Shown here one piece after another: positions 1 to 11,864 of a stretch of DNA of 64,000 nt. Under the pieces are notes generated by a model. It was given only the letters and a program-made list of their open reading frames with translations, had not been told where the DNA came from and ran no database searches. The stretch is from Xenoacremonium recifei. Its lineage: Eukaryota; Ascomycota; Sordariomycetes; Hypocreales; Nectriaceae. The DNA lies in assembly GCA_012184525.1 (NCBI GenBank), contig WOFQ01000031.1:248001-312000 (forward strand). The letters run 5' to 3'. The first letter of the stretch is position 1, and each line of letters begins with the position of its first letter. Made by a program: the position numbers and the translations under genes.

Positions 1-1432
1 TGGCGGACAGAGTGCCATCTGAAAGTCGTCGGCAGAGTTCGTACATCAAGAATGGCCGGGATACGAGCATGACTGCATAGTAGTATGTCGATAAAATTTG
101 GCATGCTCCGGAGATCTGTGCCTCGTCTTGACTGTCCAGGCTGGACATTATGTCTTTGAGCTGCTTCAGCCAGCGTAACGACCAGTCCCTCAGTTGTAGT
201 GAGATGCCTTCAGTCAACTGCAAGGAGATCTTTTTCCTCGAGTAGATCTTGGTGACGACACCCTCGAGGATGAGGAAGATCTGCACCGATGCGTTCAGTA
301 AGTCTAAGGCCTCATTTCCTTGTTCATTGATGGCCTGGTACGGCACAGTGCAATCAACGTCGGATGTCGCGGGAGGCCGACCCATCGAAGTGCTGAGGAA
401 GAGGTCTACAACTCGTAGGCTCTTCCATAAGCGATCTCTCTGACGACCGATTTCCAGACCAAAGCGAGCATTGACCTCAGTTCTGTGAATGCCGACAGAA
501 TACGCCGCCCGAACAGCGATTCCGAAGAAGAGGAACGCGCCGTTAATTTGACAGGAGCAGAGCATGTAGACTGTTACCAGGAGAAACGCCTGCACCGTCC
601 CGACACTGAGATTGCTGCTCAGACTTATGAGCGCTCTATCACGAGCGTACTCGAAGTAGTCTTGGGCAACATCTTCAGTGTCAATCTGAAGGCCAATGGC
701 AAGGACAAGCAAATTGACGATGGATGAAGCATCATCCGGCTTTTGGGCCTGGCTCGCCCACAATACCAAGTCGTCGACAAGTCGTGCATTCTCAAATATG
801 TCAATCAGCCCTGTTGTTGCAGAGAGATACCTAGCGACTGCTAATGGAATTTCACTTGTTGTCACATTCGGTAATCGATGGTCACTGAAAGTACGGCGAG
901 ATGGTCTAGCGGGGGCATTCTCCAGGGCTGAGTAGCGACTGGTTTGCGGTGCAAAAGCATTCTGGCCAACTCTTGTCGTGACAAGCTGCCGTACTGACTG
1001 GAAGAATGACAAAGGCGCACAATCTCCGATGAATATCAGTGTCCCCTGAGCGTCGCAGAGCAGCCGGGCCTCGCGGGGCACTTCGGTGTCGGCTTCGGGA
1101 GATGCCGCCATAGCCTGCTGAAGCCCGGACCTTGTCGCAGGCCGCGCAGATGTCGGAGCAACAGTAGTAGCTCCGGGAGTGGCTGGAGTTTGCTGCCGCG
1201 TCGACCGCGATCTCGACTCGCGATCCGACGTTGACCGCGGCGGAGATTGAGGATGATGGTGAGCATTGCGACGTCGGCGCTGCGGCGAGTAGTGGCACGT
1301 ATGGGCGCGCTGGCGACGGGCGCAGTAGCTGCAGGGTACTTTTCCATCGCATTTGACCTTGCGGGCCTTGCAGCCGTCGCAGGCGTTGGCGATGCGACTC
1401 CGCACGTAGTGTTCGGAAGTTGTTGATTCCAT
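1..1432 (-). CDS. Zn2Cys6 fungal transcription factor (C-terminus beyond window)
   Basis: This is the N-terminal 477 codons of a nuclear DNA-binding regulator, read without a stop or intron from an ATG at 1432 to the left edge. A zinc binuclear cluster lies near residues 16-45 in the arrangement CX2CX6CX5CX2CX8C, starting at ACDGCKARKVKC. It is followed by a basic, serine-rich linker. The rest resembles the fungal-specific transcription factor middle homology region, with the typical stretches FGIAVRAAYSVGIHR and RLWKSLRVVDLFLSTSMGRP. The gene is divergent from the RidA gene, across about 990 bp. The last cluster spacing is slightly longer than usual. The target genes cannot be told from the sequence. 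Confidence 0.88.
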   Translation of the reverse strand, partial: MESTTSEHYVRSRIANACDGCKARKVKCDGKVPCSYCARRQRAHTCHYSPQRRRRNAHHHPQSPPRSTSDRESRSRSTRQQTPATPGATTVAPTSARPATRSGLQQAMAASPEADTEVPREARLLCDAQGTLIFIGDCAPLSFFQSVRQLVTTRVGQNAFAPQTSRYSALENAPARPSRRTFSDHRLPNVTTSEIPLAVARYLSATTGLIDIFENARLVDDLVLWASQAQKPDDASSIVNLLVLAIGLQIDTEDVAQDYFEYARDRALISLSSNLSVGTVQAFLLVTVYMLCSCQINGAFLFFGIAVRAAYSVGIHRTEVNARFGLEIGRQRDRLWKSLRVVDLFLSTSMGRPPATSDVDCTVPYQAINEQGNEALDLLNASVQIFLILEGVVTKIYSRKKISLQLTEGISLQLRDWSLRWLKQLKDIMSSLDSQDEAQISGACQILSTYYYAVMLVSRPFLMYELCRRLSDGTLSA

Positions 1433-2421
1433 GAGTGTAAGTGAAAGGAGATATTCGGAAGAGCAGGGAGAAGTGCGGAAGCACAGGCTGGCCACACGGA
1501 GAAATTGGTTGTGCCGATCCGAAGTTCCGCCCTCGCCTCGGAGGAAAGAGCGGCAAGAAAAGGGTTCATTCACGGGGTTTCTATGATGCCTTGATCGTAT
1601 ATATCTTTGAGACTGATACCTTCTTATCTTATTCGGAGTCTTCTTACGACCTGAGAATGGATTCGGTAGACTTCTTGGTGTTGCGGATGATCTAGTCCTG
1701 TCGGCCCCTCAGAAAACAAACTTCCGAACTCCCGACGCCTGGGCAGCCGTCGGAAAACCCGATCTCAACCAAGATGAGATAAAATCTCTCGTCGGCTCAT
1801 TTTCTTCATATTTCGATCTCGAGCTGGGTTTTGTTGCAAAATTTCTTCTCAGTTGTTCTTCTTTCCCTCTATTTTGTTCCCCTCCCTTCTCTCTGCGGAA
1901 AACCCGATGCCATACTCGAGGCAAATTCATCATCTCTCTGGCATGTTCCGAAGCACCCGTTACTGAGAACAGAGTTGGCTTTCTTCCTGGCATTTTTCTA
2001 TGTATGTCCAATCCGGGACTTTTCAGACTCATCGTTGTTTTTTCCTCACTCAATTGCTCAGTTTGAGGCCAACACGAACAAATAACACTCATGACGAGCA
2101 CCTCCGTGACCGGCTCTATGATCGGCCCCCCGCGTAAATGAGCTAACCCCTAAGTCTGTCTGCAAGTAACGTTGACCGAAATGCCACCGTCCTCCATGAG
2201 TGCGGGGTCAAAATGTCGGTACATGCAGCCGATGCTGATCGGCAACCTACCGAGCCCTAACAGATAAGAGAGCAGGCAGTTAAATAAGAAATTATTAATG
2301 CCAACTACCTTGTAGTATTAAAGTGACATGCCCTCCCTGAAGCGACTGGAATAAGCTTAAAGGACCCCGCGATCATCTCGTTCAAGCCAGTCTCTACGTA
2401 CACTTCACCCCTCTTCACATC
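1433..2421. other. Divergent intergenic region between Zn2Cys6 factor and RidA gene
   Basis: No coding sequence could be supported here. Open frames on both strands (for example around 1709-2101) lack domain features and fungal-like splice structure. The stretch holds both promoters and a pyrimidine-rich part around 1830-1900. Confidence 0.5.
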
Positions 2422-2917
2422 ATGGCTTCCAAGGTCGCAGTTCTCACTGACAAGGCCCCGCCGCCCCTGGAGGGCGTGCTGAGCCAGGCCATTGTCGCTA
2501 ACGGAATGGTCTTCTGCTCCGGGCAGGTGGCCGTGGACCCTGCCACTGGTCAAATGGTCGAGGGAGATATTGGTGATCGCACTGTAAGTGAAGGTTTTCC
2601 GCCTCAAAGAGACGAGATCTGACTCTCCTTCAGCACCAGGTCATCAAGAACTTGGCTGCGGTGTTGGAAAAGGCCGGCACGTCGATTGACAAGGTGGTCA
2701 AGGTCAACGTGTTCATCTCGGACATGGATGACTTTGCGAAGATGAACGATGTCTACAAACAATACTGGGGCGACGTGAAGCCCTGCCGAACGTAAGTACA
2801 CGATATATTGCGGATCCGCTGCTTCGTATAGCTGATTGACTCCCTCGTAGCTGCGTGGCCGTGAAGACACTGCCCCGAGGAACGGATGTTGAGATCGAGT
2901 GCACCGCAGTGTTCTGA
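2422..2917 (+). CDS. RidA/YjgF/UK114 family 2-iminobutanoate/2-iminopropanoate deaminase
   Basis: Exons 2422-2583, 2634-2791 and 2851-2917 join to a 128-residue protein, the usual length of the family. RidA proteins hydrolyse reactive enamine and imine intermediates released by PLP enzymes, such as 2-aminoacrylate, and work as trimers. The N-terminal part carries the family signature around GMVFCSGQVAVDP, and the C-terminal part has the motif CRTCVAVKTLP. Its arginine aligns with the catalytic arginine (R105) of bacterial RidA. Both introns use GTAAGT donors and are 50-59 bp long. Cytosolic (Hmf1-like) and mitochondrial (Mmf1-like) forms exist in yeast. No clear mitochondrial presequence is visible here, so a cytosolic form is inferred. 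The convergent neighbour encodes a D-serine dehydratase-like enzyme, a plausible source of the substrate. Confidence 0.93.
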
Positions 2918-3282
2918 AGAACCCTCTCATGGAACAATCTACGTATGATGATGAAGCAATAGCAAATGCGGAATATTCCCAAAATATGCCATTGGGCCGT
3001 CTCATTTCTTCAACTTTCTAGAATATGCCTTTTCGAGTATCTGTTTCAAGGTGAATCGATCGTGGTGTGACATTCCCACAAAGTAGAGCTATCCTCCAAC
3101 GGTCTAGCCAACGTCTTTGACCAGCAACCGTCCCATGCGTATGCTCAAGTTACTAAAAGTCGCCCGTTCACAAAGCCGCGGAGTATCCCAAACAGGAGTT
3201 CAAACAAGTTCTTCTCGGTGAAAACTTGCATATGCTCCCACGTGGAGAGCTCTGCCCCTGGCGATTTGATCCATCCCTCTTC

Positions 3283-4828
3283 CTACCACCCGCGCGCCTT
3301 GATCCAGATGTCGACAATCTCGTCCTCCCGCCCTGCCCGGCTCTCGTCCACCACGAAGTACCAGCCAAAGTGCGCGCTGGTGATGCACGCGTGGTTCGGC
3401 CACAGCCTGACCTTCTGGCCTGTCTCCAGCGGATCCGGCTTTGGGCCCTTCTCCTCTCCTGACCGGCCGCGCGCCCAGGTGACGATGCCGTGCTCCTGAG
3501 AGAATCTCCCCACGATCCAGCCCTGATAATCTTCCACCTCGCAAGTGGGCAATTCGGCCCCTGGCCTTCCCCACGGGGTAAGCATAGCCATACCGTCGTA
3601 TGCTTTGCAGGGCTCGCGGCCAAGGGCGAAGACTCCCGCTCCGATCAGCGCTTCATCGTGTCCGTTTTCGCCTCGTCCGGGGTACGTTCCGTGAACTTCC
3701 GCAATCACGGTCAGCGCGATGTCCTTCCAAGATTGCTGCGAGGAGGAGAGGCTATGGATCGATAGTTGCTGGAGATCGAGAGTCGGGTACACGCCGGCGT
3801 GGATCTCGATCGTATGACCACCGTCTCGAACAGAGGCGAACAGCTTGGATAGTGATTCAGACTCGACTTTCAGCTCGGGGACGTTCTGCAAAGACTCGTC
3901 GCCATCCTTCGATAAGAGGTTCTGCACAGACAATGCAGTGGGCGATGCGCCCGCTGAGAGGACGAGGGATGGTAGACCAGAGATGCCCTTCTCGGCAGCT
4001 TTCTCCTTGATACTGTCAGCCCCTCCGAGCATTGCATTGAACTCCGCGCCTAGCATTTTGATGGCTGAAGCGCGACTATCCCCAGCATAGGAATGGCCAG
4101 CGTGCGAATACAGTCCGCTCAAGATGATGCCGCCCGATTTATGAGCTGTCAGAGCAGCATCTATGAGCTCGAGGAATCGATCGCTGTGAGCTCGCACTCC
4201 AGCACGCTTCCCTCCCATCTCGATCTTGATATGCGCATGGGCTGTGACTCCAGAAAGATGCTCGATCTGCTTGGCAGCTGGTATTTGGTTTGGGTCGTCG
4301 AGGAGAACAGAGATGCTGCCCTTGCCGAGGGCCCTAGCAATAGCAGCAAGGCGGCCAACGGCACCGGGGCATATAGGCAGACCATAAAGAACCTAGATCT
4401 AGTTATTCTCATGATATCTTAGAGGGTCAATGCGGGTGACAAACATTAACTGCTCTCCCCTGTGACCTATACTCCTTCAGCAAGGGCAGCAGAAACTCTG
4501 CCTCTCCCAACGTCGACACGATGAGCTTGACGGGTCGCTTCACGTCGTCTCCGACCTGAAATTTCGTAAGTTCGACGGTCTAGACATTCGAATTAGCCTC
4601 GTCGCATCATCATTTCCAGCCCGGCGCATTTACCTTGTGCGTCTTTACGTGCGCCCGCCATTCGAGATTGAGGCTCTCGCAAGCCTCGAGCATGCGCTGG
4701 CAATTCCGTCGGGCGGCGGATACATCGATGACAGCGGCGGGTGTAGGGACTTCGCGGATGGATTTGCCTAGGTAAAGGGCAGAGAGCGCGTCCTTGTCCG
4801 CGACGGGGAAGAAGATCGGGTTGGTCAT
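3283..4828 (-). CDS. D-serine dehydratase-like PLP enzyme (DSD1 type, alanine-racemase fold)
   Basis: Exons 4828-4634, 4579-4445 and 4392-3283 join to 479 residues. Family members are zinc- and PLP-dependent enzymes that convert D-serine, or D-threo-3-hydroxy amino acids, to a keto acid and ammonia. The N-terminal alanine-racemase-like barrel contains the PLP lysine in AHVKTHKTVE, which spans the first splice junction. The C-terminal D-serine dehydratase domain carries the zinc site HxC in LWPNHACIT. Intron 2 uses a GTTTGT donor, and its join restores the family-typical NVLYGLP. The start at 4828 (MTNPIFF) was chosen because the only in-frame codon further upstream is GTG. The protein is somewhat longer than yeast Dsd1. 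The gene is convergent with the RidA gene, 365 bp between stop codons. D-threonine aldolase-like activity is a less likely alternative. Confidence 0.88.
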
Positions 4829-6524
4829 GGTTAGAGAGCGAGTCGGCACGGCTACAGTAGGACGGTGTTGCAGCGACAGTGCGAATCTTAAGGCCTAATG
4901 AATCAATTGAGGTTGAAAAGAATGTTACAGAGAATCCTAGTCAAGACATGCAATGCGACATTTCACGACTCCGCATCCATTATCGTGAGGCGACGGAAGC
5001 CGATAAACACTGCGATTCAGGGCTCCGGTAACAGATTTAGGCCCGACGACGTTATCGCAGGCTATCAGACAGGCCGTCATCGGGCCAATTCCTAGCGGTT
5101 TTACTGGACTACGAGTGCTAACGGCCTTCCCCGCAACGCGTTCTACGAGTCAAGCCTGGACGATGCCGATCCCCCTCTTCGTCTGACGCAAAGAGGGGTT
5201 GCTGAGGAGGGGTCAAGAAGCAACGTTCCAGTGTGCTGAAGCTGCGTGATCAGTGCTTCGAGAATAGCTGTATGTGTAAACTCGGTCAATTACAATCTAG
5301 AAGGTCCAGTCTCTTTATGCTTGGTGCATCTAGATGGGGGCTCTCCGCGTGGCTTTCTTTGCCTGGCTTATTTGCTTGGTGGGGGAGCTTGGGTTGGATT
5401 GGAATCGGAGAAATGCACGATGATGTCTTCAAAACTCCGGCGCGCGAATAAATGGGGGTCAGGGATGGGCAGCAAACACCAAAGGTTGGGCACTGTACCT
5501 TGTGGCCTACCATATCTGGCAAGGCCTTTTACCTAAGGACAAGACAGCTCTTCCAGTGGCTGTGCGGCATTGTATTCGTATCCATCTCCTGATCTTGTAG
5601 GGTAGACTCTGCCAGCAAATCCCTCAGGCTAAATGTCGTGGTGTTCCAGGGATGCTCTCCGTAAGCATCAGCGTAGACTTTTGAGCCGAGAGCCAGTCGA
5701 TCCTCTGGATCCTGTTTGTTTTGTACAACAAACTGTGCTCCCTCGCCAAGCATTGGTGCACTCCGAGAATTGTCTCGGCATCATGAGCTTTGTTTGTTGA
5801 ATCGGCTAAACACGCCACCACGAGGCGAGGGCGAAGGATTGAGCTTACTCTCACTTTACCCGCCTCAATCACAAGGAAGGAAAAGTTTTGAGGAGGGAGG
5901 TCACATGGCTCCGTGACAAAGTCGTGATTACATTATCCGTCATGAGATGTCACTGAAGCTTCCGTGATTTAGAGAAGCGCAGTGAAGCAAGTCTCAAGAC
6001 TCTAGGCGACATGTCTTTTTGTATAGCAACGGCCATGGCAACGGGAGACGTCATGCTTTGCGACACCAACGGAGCTCGCGTGAACCGTATCCACCATGAC
6101 AACCAAGTTTCACGACTTCAAGGGCTGGCCGTCATCGGCTCTCGAAGAAGCAATCTCGCCGGGCGAGCCGGTGGCTGCGGGGCCGTAATGCCGATGCAAT
6201 TCCCGTCCTCCCCGGCGAAGAATAAAAACCCCGAGACTGAGCCGGGCTGAAACAGCCATGATCTCACCATGGAGAAGTGAGAGAATTGCATGATGTGAGG
6301 GAAGAGGGGTAAGTCATGACAAGTAGATGTCGATGTGGTAGCTTTACACTCGGCAATGAATTCACAAAAGAGAAGCAAGATGAACATGTAGGAACCAGGA
6401 GTGCGCTTTTTATCGCTAATCCGAGAAATACAAACTTCTAAATGCTAGCAATCTGCGACCAAAACGCGATCAATGCGACCCGTGATATAGACAACTCCCA
6501 ATCCTCCCGACGCCCAGCCATTCT
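4829..6524. other. Gene-less stretch, 1.7 kb
   Basis: I see no convincing gene, RNA or repeat. It holds the promoter of the D-serine dehydratase-like gene and the 3' region of the reductase gene at 6525-7426. Several short open frames on both strands have no recognisable domain. Confidence 0.45.
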
Positions 6525-7426
6525 TTACCTGCAGCTGTAGCCACCGTCAATGACGATATCAGAGCCCGTCGTGTAAGTGCTGGCGTCGCTGACCAGGTAG
6601 ACGTAGGCGCCCTTGAGCTCCTTGGCATCGCCGTTACGGCCCATGGGAATCATGGACCGCCACAGCTCCTGAGTCTCGGGGTCGATGAAGTCAGACAGGC
6701 CGGTGTCGATGTAGCCAGGCGAGATGGAGTTGACTCGGGCGAAGTTGCGCCATTCGTTGGCGAGCGAGCGCGCCATGTGGATGCAGCCAGCCTTCGCGAC
6801 GTTGTAAGAGGTCTGCTCCTGAGGGAAGTTGGCGATGTGGCCGGACATGGAGGCCGTGATGACGAAAGAGCCGGTGCCGCGCTCCTTGAAGTGCTTGCCG
6901 ACAGCCTTGGCGCAGTAGGCCGTGCCGTTGAGGTCGACCTGGATGACATGATCCCATTCGGCAGCTGAGCCGTCGACGACACCAGCGTTGGCAGTGGCTC
7001 CGGCGCTGGAGGGGATTCGGGTTAGTAGCTGATACAGAAGAGGGGCTGACAGAGGGGAATGGAATGGAGCCGAACGGATCATGAGAGAGGGGAAGCGAAG
7101 ACATACTTGGCAATGAAGGCATCGATTTGGCCAAAGTCAGCAATGACGGCGTCCACGAATCGCTGCACGTCCTCGTAGTCGGCAATGTTGAGCTTGTAGG
7201 CCTTGACCTTGACGCCGTACTCGGACTCGAGGTCCTGGACGTTCTTCTCAGCGCCCTCCTTGCGGGACGAGTAGGTGATGGCCAGGTTGGCGCCCATCTC
7301 AGCGCAACCGCGGGCAGCCTCAATGCCCATGCCACGAGGGCCGGAGGCACCGGTGATGACCACGACCTTGCCCTTCAAGCTGAAGAGGTCGAGGAGGTGG
7401 CTGGCTTCGGGGATCTTCTGAACCAT
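6525..7426 (-). CDS. lxr1: NADP(H) mannitol 2-dehydrogenase / L-xylulose reductase-type SDR
   Basis: Exons 7426-7107 and 7005-6525 join to exactly 266 residues. The protein closely follows the Trichoderma Lxr1/fungal mannitol dehydrogenase family of classical SDRs, which interconvert fructose and mannitol or L-xylulose and xylitol with NADP(H). The cofactor glycine motif is TGASGPRGMGIE, the NAGA motif spans the splice site, and the catalytic tetrad is visible as S in ITASMSG and Y-x3-K in SYNVAKAG. The 101-bp intron has GTATGT and CAG borders. The gene lies at the left end of a run of sugar-metabolism genes. Its 5' untranslated region contains a CCA/CAA triplet repeat. In vivo substrate cannot be fixed from sequence, because both activities occur in the family. 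Confidence 0.92.
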
Positions 7427-7432
7427 GATGGC

Positions 7433-7473
7433 GGTTGTTGTTGTGGTGGTGGTGGTGGTGGTGGTGGCGGTGG
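7433..7473. repeat. TGG/CCA trinucleotide microsatellite in the 5' leader of the SDR gene
   Basis: Eight perfect TGG units (7444-7467) flanked by TTG, CGG and TGG variants lie 7-47 bases upstream of the ATG at 7426. On the transcribed strand this reads CCA then CAA, an unstructured leader. Confidence 0.9.
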
Positions 7474-8955
7474 CTTTAACGGTGGAAGATTGGGGCCAGA
7501 TAGACGAGGATCGGCGTGATGATGAGATGCAGATGTAGATTGGAGTGAGGATGGGGAGAAGGGAGGGGAGGACAAGACAGAGTTGCGGGAGGACGAGCAG
7601 TTATTATACGTGTCTGGCTTGCGGCCATTGCCTCCCTCAGGGCTGCAGACTCCCGTCCCGTTCGCTCTAGGTGCCTCCCCGGACCCTCTCCTTTCACCAA
7701 AGTCGGCAATTTCACAGGCTTCCAAGGTTGTTCCATTAGGATGTTCTGACGTAGCAGCCAGAGCTTCTCACGGTTGTTTGGGAGGGTCCCCGGGACTAGG
7801 GCGAGTCTCCTGTGGCGCTGCCTTTCTGCATCCAGCCCCAAACAGTCGAGCGTCTCTCGGGAATGATGGGTCCACTGATGTCATGGACGCCTGACGGCTT
7901 CGAGGCTTGTCGGCCAATGCGGGAGCGGCAGACGGCTGAGACGGGTGCGGAGGGCTTCAGAGAGGAAGTCCGAGGCTCGAGGAGTATCCGGGAAGGGGAA
8001 TCCCTCTCTCGCGAGAATGGTGAGACTGTAAGACCGAGAAGCCCTGTCAAGGTGAGCGGTTCCGTGTTAGTTGGGCTCACCCGCAGCACGGGCAGTCAGT
8101 GGTCTGTCTCTGCTTGTGTCTTCGCCCAGCGCGACAGGGGTGAAGCGAGTCTCCGGGCCAAGCCGTAAAGGAGAGCGTCGTCGTTCATGCCGAGCTGGCC
8201 GTTGCTGGGACTGAGGGGAGCATGAACCATGGAGAAATGCTGGCGCGAGAGTTACTGCATGGAGAGCGCTGCAGCTGGCAGACGGGGGCTAGCCAGGGAT
8301 TATGCCCGCGGACCGTCCTCCCTACGCTCCACTGAACCACACCACCATCACCCGCATCACGGATAACACGTGTTGGTGGTGGACAAGTGGAAACACCGCT
8401 CAGATAAGAGAGATGAGAACGGCCATACCGAAGGGCCTCAAAGGGGCGTAGAAGCCCAAGGTGAAGCACCGAAGCTCTCCACCGGTCTCAGCTGTTCAGA
8501 GCCGCAGACCTGGCCATCGTGGGCTTCTTTTGCGCGCTCCCTTGGGCCGGCACGACGGACGGACAACGGGCACGGCTAATTGGGATGTCTTGATCAACCG
8601 ATATTCGAGAAATGCCTTTATCCATTGGGAAGCTGTTCTAGGACACTGCCAGACGCGTAGCCTTGGTATGAAGTATAGGACTCTAGTCTCGCTCTCCTCC
8701 CCGACCCTCCCCGAAAGACGCCTCACCGGAAGCCTCCCCCGAGAGCCAGAACCTGACCGGCCTGGTTCCCCGCGTAACAGAGTACACGGAAGCACCCCGG
8801 CCCCCTGCAGCCTCACACTCCCTTTCACCGGGACAACGAACGCCCTGACGGGTGAGGAAAGCCCACAACGAATCCCATCCCACGGCAATGCCAATTGCCT
8901 GATGCAGTTATCCCGCAAATCCTCCGCGACTGCTACATCTGTCTTCCTCGGTCTG
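7474..8955. other. Gene-less stretch upstream of SDR and downstream of sugar porter
   Basis: Apart from the SDR promoter and the 3' region of the transporter, nothing coding is supported. The open frames here are arginine/serine-rich and without domains, typical of GC-rich non-coding DNA. Confidence 0.45.
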
Positions 8956-10948
8956 TTAGACGCGCTCGTAGTGGGTCGTCGCCGACTCCTTGATGACCTC
9001 CTTTCCCAATTGCGTGTTCTCTGCGTCCGCAATGCGTCTGTTCTCGGCCTCGATGAACTCCTGAGGACGCTCGCGCTGCGTGAGAGCCTGTTTGCCACAC
9101 ACGAATATGCCCGGATTTTGTATGAAGATCTCATCCATATCCTCTAGGGTTCTGCGTGAGGTCTCAGGGTAAAAGCAGTAGACAACGGGGAAATAGGCCC
9201 AGCAGAGAATGACATAGACTGTAAGCAGGCCACATTAGCACTTACACAAGCAAAGACTCGGGAAAGGCTTGGAGTTAGTGGAAGACTCACCTAGATAGAA
9301 CTTCCATCCCAAATTCTTAGCTCCGATCTTGGTAATCTGCGTGACAATGAAGCCGCCCATCCAGTTGGTGGCTGTGGCAGCCGCTGCGCCGCGAACACGC
9401 CAGCCCAGCGAGTTAACCTCGGAGTTGTAGACCCAGGGCACCTTGGCGAAACTGGTGCCATAGAAGAAGTAGTACATGAAGAACATGGCGGTCGTCACTC
9501 GGCCCAGCTATCAGGAGACTATCAGCAAACTGCACGAAATACTTCCGGAAGAAGGTCAACTTACGAGGCGCTCCCGCGACGGATCCTTAGCGGCCTCCCT
9601 GATACATTGCGAGGCGACGAGGTAGCAGGAACCCATTGTCAATGAGCCGTAAAGCATCATCCTAGTTGAATGTCAGCTCACTTGCATCATGCCGCACGTC
9701 CCTCCCTGAAGGCAAGTATAGGAGGTTGGGGTCCACGACGGTCCAGGCCCATTTCGTCTGGAGAAACAGCGTACTGGGAAAGCGTGTTTTTTTCTGTTGT
9801 AACAAGGAGCGGGGAAACATACTTGCGTCGACCGAAGCGGTCAATGATCAATAAGCAGCAGCATGCGGCGAAAAAGTAGATAGTTCCGTTCACACCAGTC
9901 AGGAGGCGAGCCGTTTCCTCGCTCAACCCAACGCTCTCCTGTAGCAATGTAGGGAGATAGTAACCAAGCATGTTAACGCCACTGAATTGTTGCATAAGTT
10001 GAGTACCGCAGCTTAAAAGAACACGGCGAAGGTTCTGTGTTTTGTCGCGGCATAGGAGGACATCTTTGGTGGGCACGTGACCTTGGCGCTCCATCTCCAA
10101 CGCTGACTGGATAGATAGGAACTGGGCTGTGACCTCAGGGTCATGAATAGTCTTTCCCTTGCCCTCAAGTCGAGCTAGAATGGCGAGCGCCTCCTCGTGG
10201 CGGTCCTGCAGGAGAAGCCAACGGGGCGACTCGGGGGTAAAAAGGAGAGCAGTGGCCACGATTACGGGGAAGATAAGCTGGAAACCGAGAGGGAAGCGCC
10301 ACTGCAGCGCGCTGCCCTCGAAATACAGCCCGTAGTTCATCCAGTTGGCGAGCATGAAGGCTGCTGTGTTGGAAAGTGAGCCCATGACGACGAGCTTTCC
10401 TCGGATTCGCGGTTTCGAACACTCGGCTTGATACACGGGACAGGTCGACGAAGTCATACCCATACCGTATCCGTTAATAATACGACCGACGATCATTTGG
10501 GGGAGACTCCACGAGACAACCTGGAGGATGGCGCCAATGACATTGCAGATGAGTCCGATGATGACAGACTTCTTTCGTCCGAGTTTATCGCCAAAGGTGA
10601 AAGCCGTGATGGCACCGAAGAACGCTCCAAGCTAAATAAACGTTTAGCAAGACTCAGGGTCAAGAATTACTCGTGGGGAGTACTGACAGAGAAGCAGCTA
10701 GACGTAATGCCAGAAATGTTCGCATGGGATGTCTGCGGGAAGTGTTTCTTGAAGTCGGCCGAGATCAGGACGCCCGAGAACACACCCTGATCGTATCCAA
10801 ACCAAGCCATGGACCTATTACCGAGGTTATGAGCTTTAGCAGCCAAGTGTCTGGAATTGAGGAACTCTTACACAGCATTGGTGATAGTGATGACAGTCAT
10901 GAGCCATCGCCCACTGAGGACGCCTGACAGGCCGCCTCCTTTCGCCAT
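8956..10948 (-). CDS. MFS sugar porter (hexose/hexuronate-type transporter)
   Basis: Six exons (10948-10872, 10814-10688, 10631-9823, 9661-9565, 9507-9291, 9218-8956) give 529 residues, normal for a 12-helix plasma-membrane sugar/H+ symporter. Sugar-porter hallmarks appear in order: WFGYDQGVFSGVL in helix 1, GRIINGYGMGM, FTPESPRWLL before the central loop, QQFSGVN in helix 7, DRFGRRK between helices 8 and 9, and PETSRRTLEDMDEIF after helix 12. All introns have standard borders, and the last has a TGCTAAT branch site. The gene is divergent from an NAD(P)-dependent reductase and lies among genes for sugar-acid catabolism, so a pathway substrate such as a hexose, 6-deoxyhexose or uronic acid is inferred. 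The substrate cannot be read from sequence. Confidence 0.92.
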
Positions 10949-11864
10949 GATGTCGGCGAGTGTTGACTAATGACGATAATAGAGGATGAAATGCGACGAT
11001 TCAACCCCTGTGGTAATGGTGCAACGAAACAGGACCCAACGAGGGAGGATAACGACCCAGACCGTGATACGGCTTGAGGCAAACGTCTGCAAGAGACCGA
11101 CTTGACCAAGAGGTTGCAATGGCTGCAGTGCGATGATCCTTCTCGAGACAGGGTGGGATTGCTCAACACTAAATAGTCGTCGCGGAATGGTGATCGGGCT
11201 GAGGAAGCCAGGGCAACACTCCAACCGACAGGGAGCAAGCAACAGAAGCGACCCTGGCTGGAGCAAGCGCCACGAGGTCAGCCACTCAGTTCCTCTCCTC
11301 CTAGAGCCTTCGGTGCAGAGTCCCGGCCCACGGCATGATAAGGAGAGAGGGAGACTAGGCGAAGGGGGCTCTCTAGCTGGGGTATTTTCCTGCTCTTCGC
11401 CTAACCCGTGATCCCCACGGGGAAGGATAGCGTGGTCCCGACAACGCGGAGGCTGCTCTCTGTCAGTGAAAACTCCACAGCCGGGGCTTCAGCCAGCCGG
11501 TGTGAGTGGCCGGAAGGGGCTTCGGGGAAAGGCGGCAGACCCGCTGGCCCGGGGATCGGCGGCATCTTGAGTCGTCTGCGGTGGTGTTTTCGTGGCCTCG
11601 GAGTCATGAGTCCTGTTTCTGCCCTGGAACGCGGGGAGACTAGGAAGGGTTTGGATCCATAGCGTTGCATAACATAATATTGCTGCAGGATACAGTAGAA
11701 GATGGGCAGAGAGTGCAACCATTATTCGTAGGTTATCTCCGCACGCTTAGGAATTGGGATTCCCCCGCATGCCACACACCTCGAACGATTATTTCCCCCA
11801 TCTTTGCTTTTTGTCTTGAAAGAACGTTTGCCGGTTTCTTCCTGAGACTTCAAACACCGGCAAT
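10949..11864. promoter_or_regulatory. Divergent promoter with clustered CreA-type (SYGGRG) motifs
   Basis: This 916-bp region lies between the sugar porter and the extended SDR. Four matches to the carbon-catabolite repressor consensus SYGGRG fall within 180 bp: CTGGGG at 11377, GTGGGG (minus strand) at 11413-11418, CCGGGG at 11481 and CCGGGG at 11549. Such clustering is usual for genes repressed by glucose. Binding is inferred. Confidence 0.5.

Noticed and set aside
906..1569. Long arginine/proline-rich open frames on the minus strand
   Set aside because: They overlap the Zn2Cys6 regulator in other frames. The regulator frame carries the zinc cluster.
7079..7519. Glycine-rich plus-strand frame opposite the SDR
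   Set aside because: It is antisense to a confident SDR exon and ends in the TGG microsatellite.
8461..9147. 228-residue plus-strand open frame
   Set aside because: No domain, biased composition, and its 3' half is antisense to the last exon of the sugar porter.
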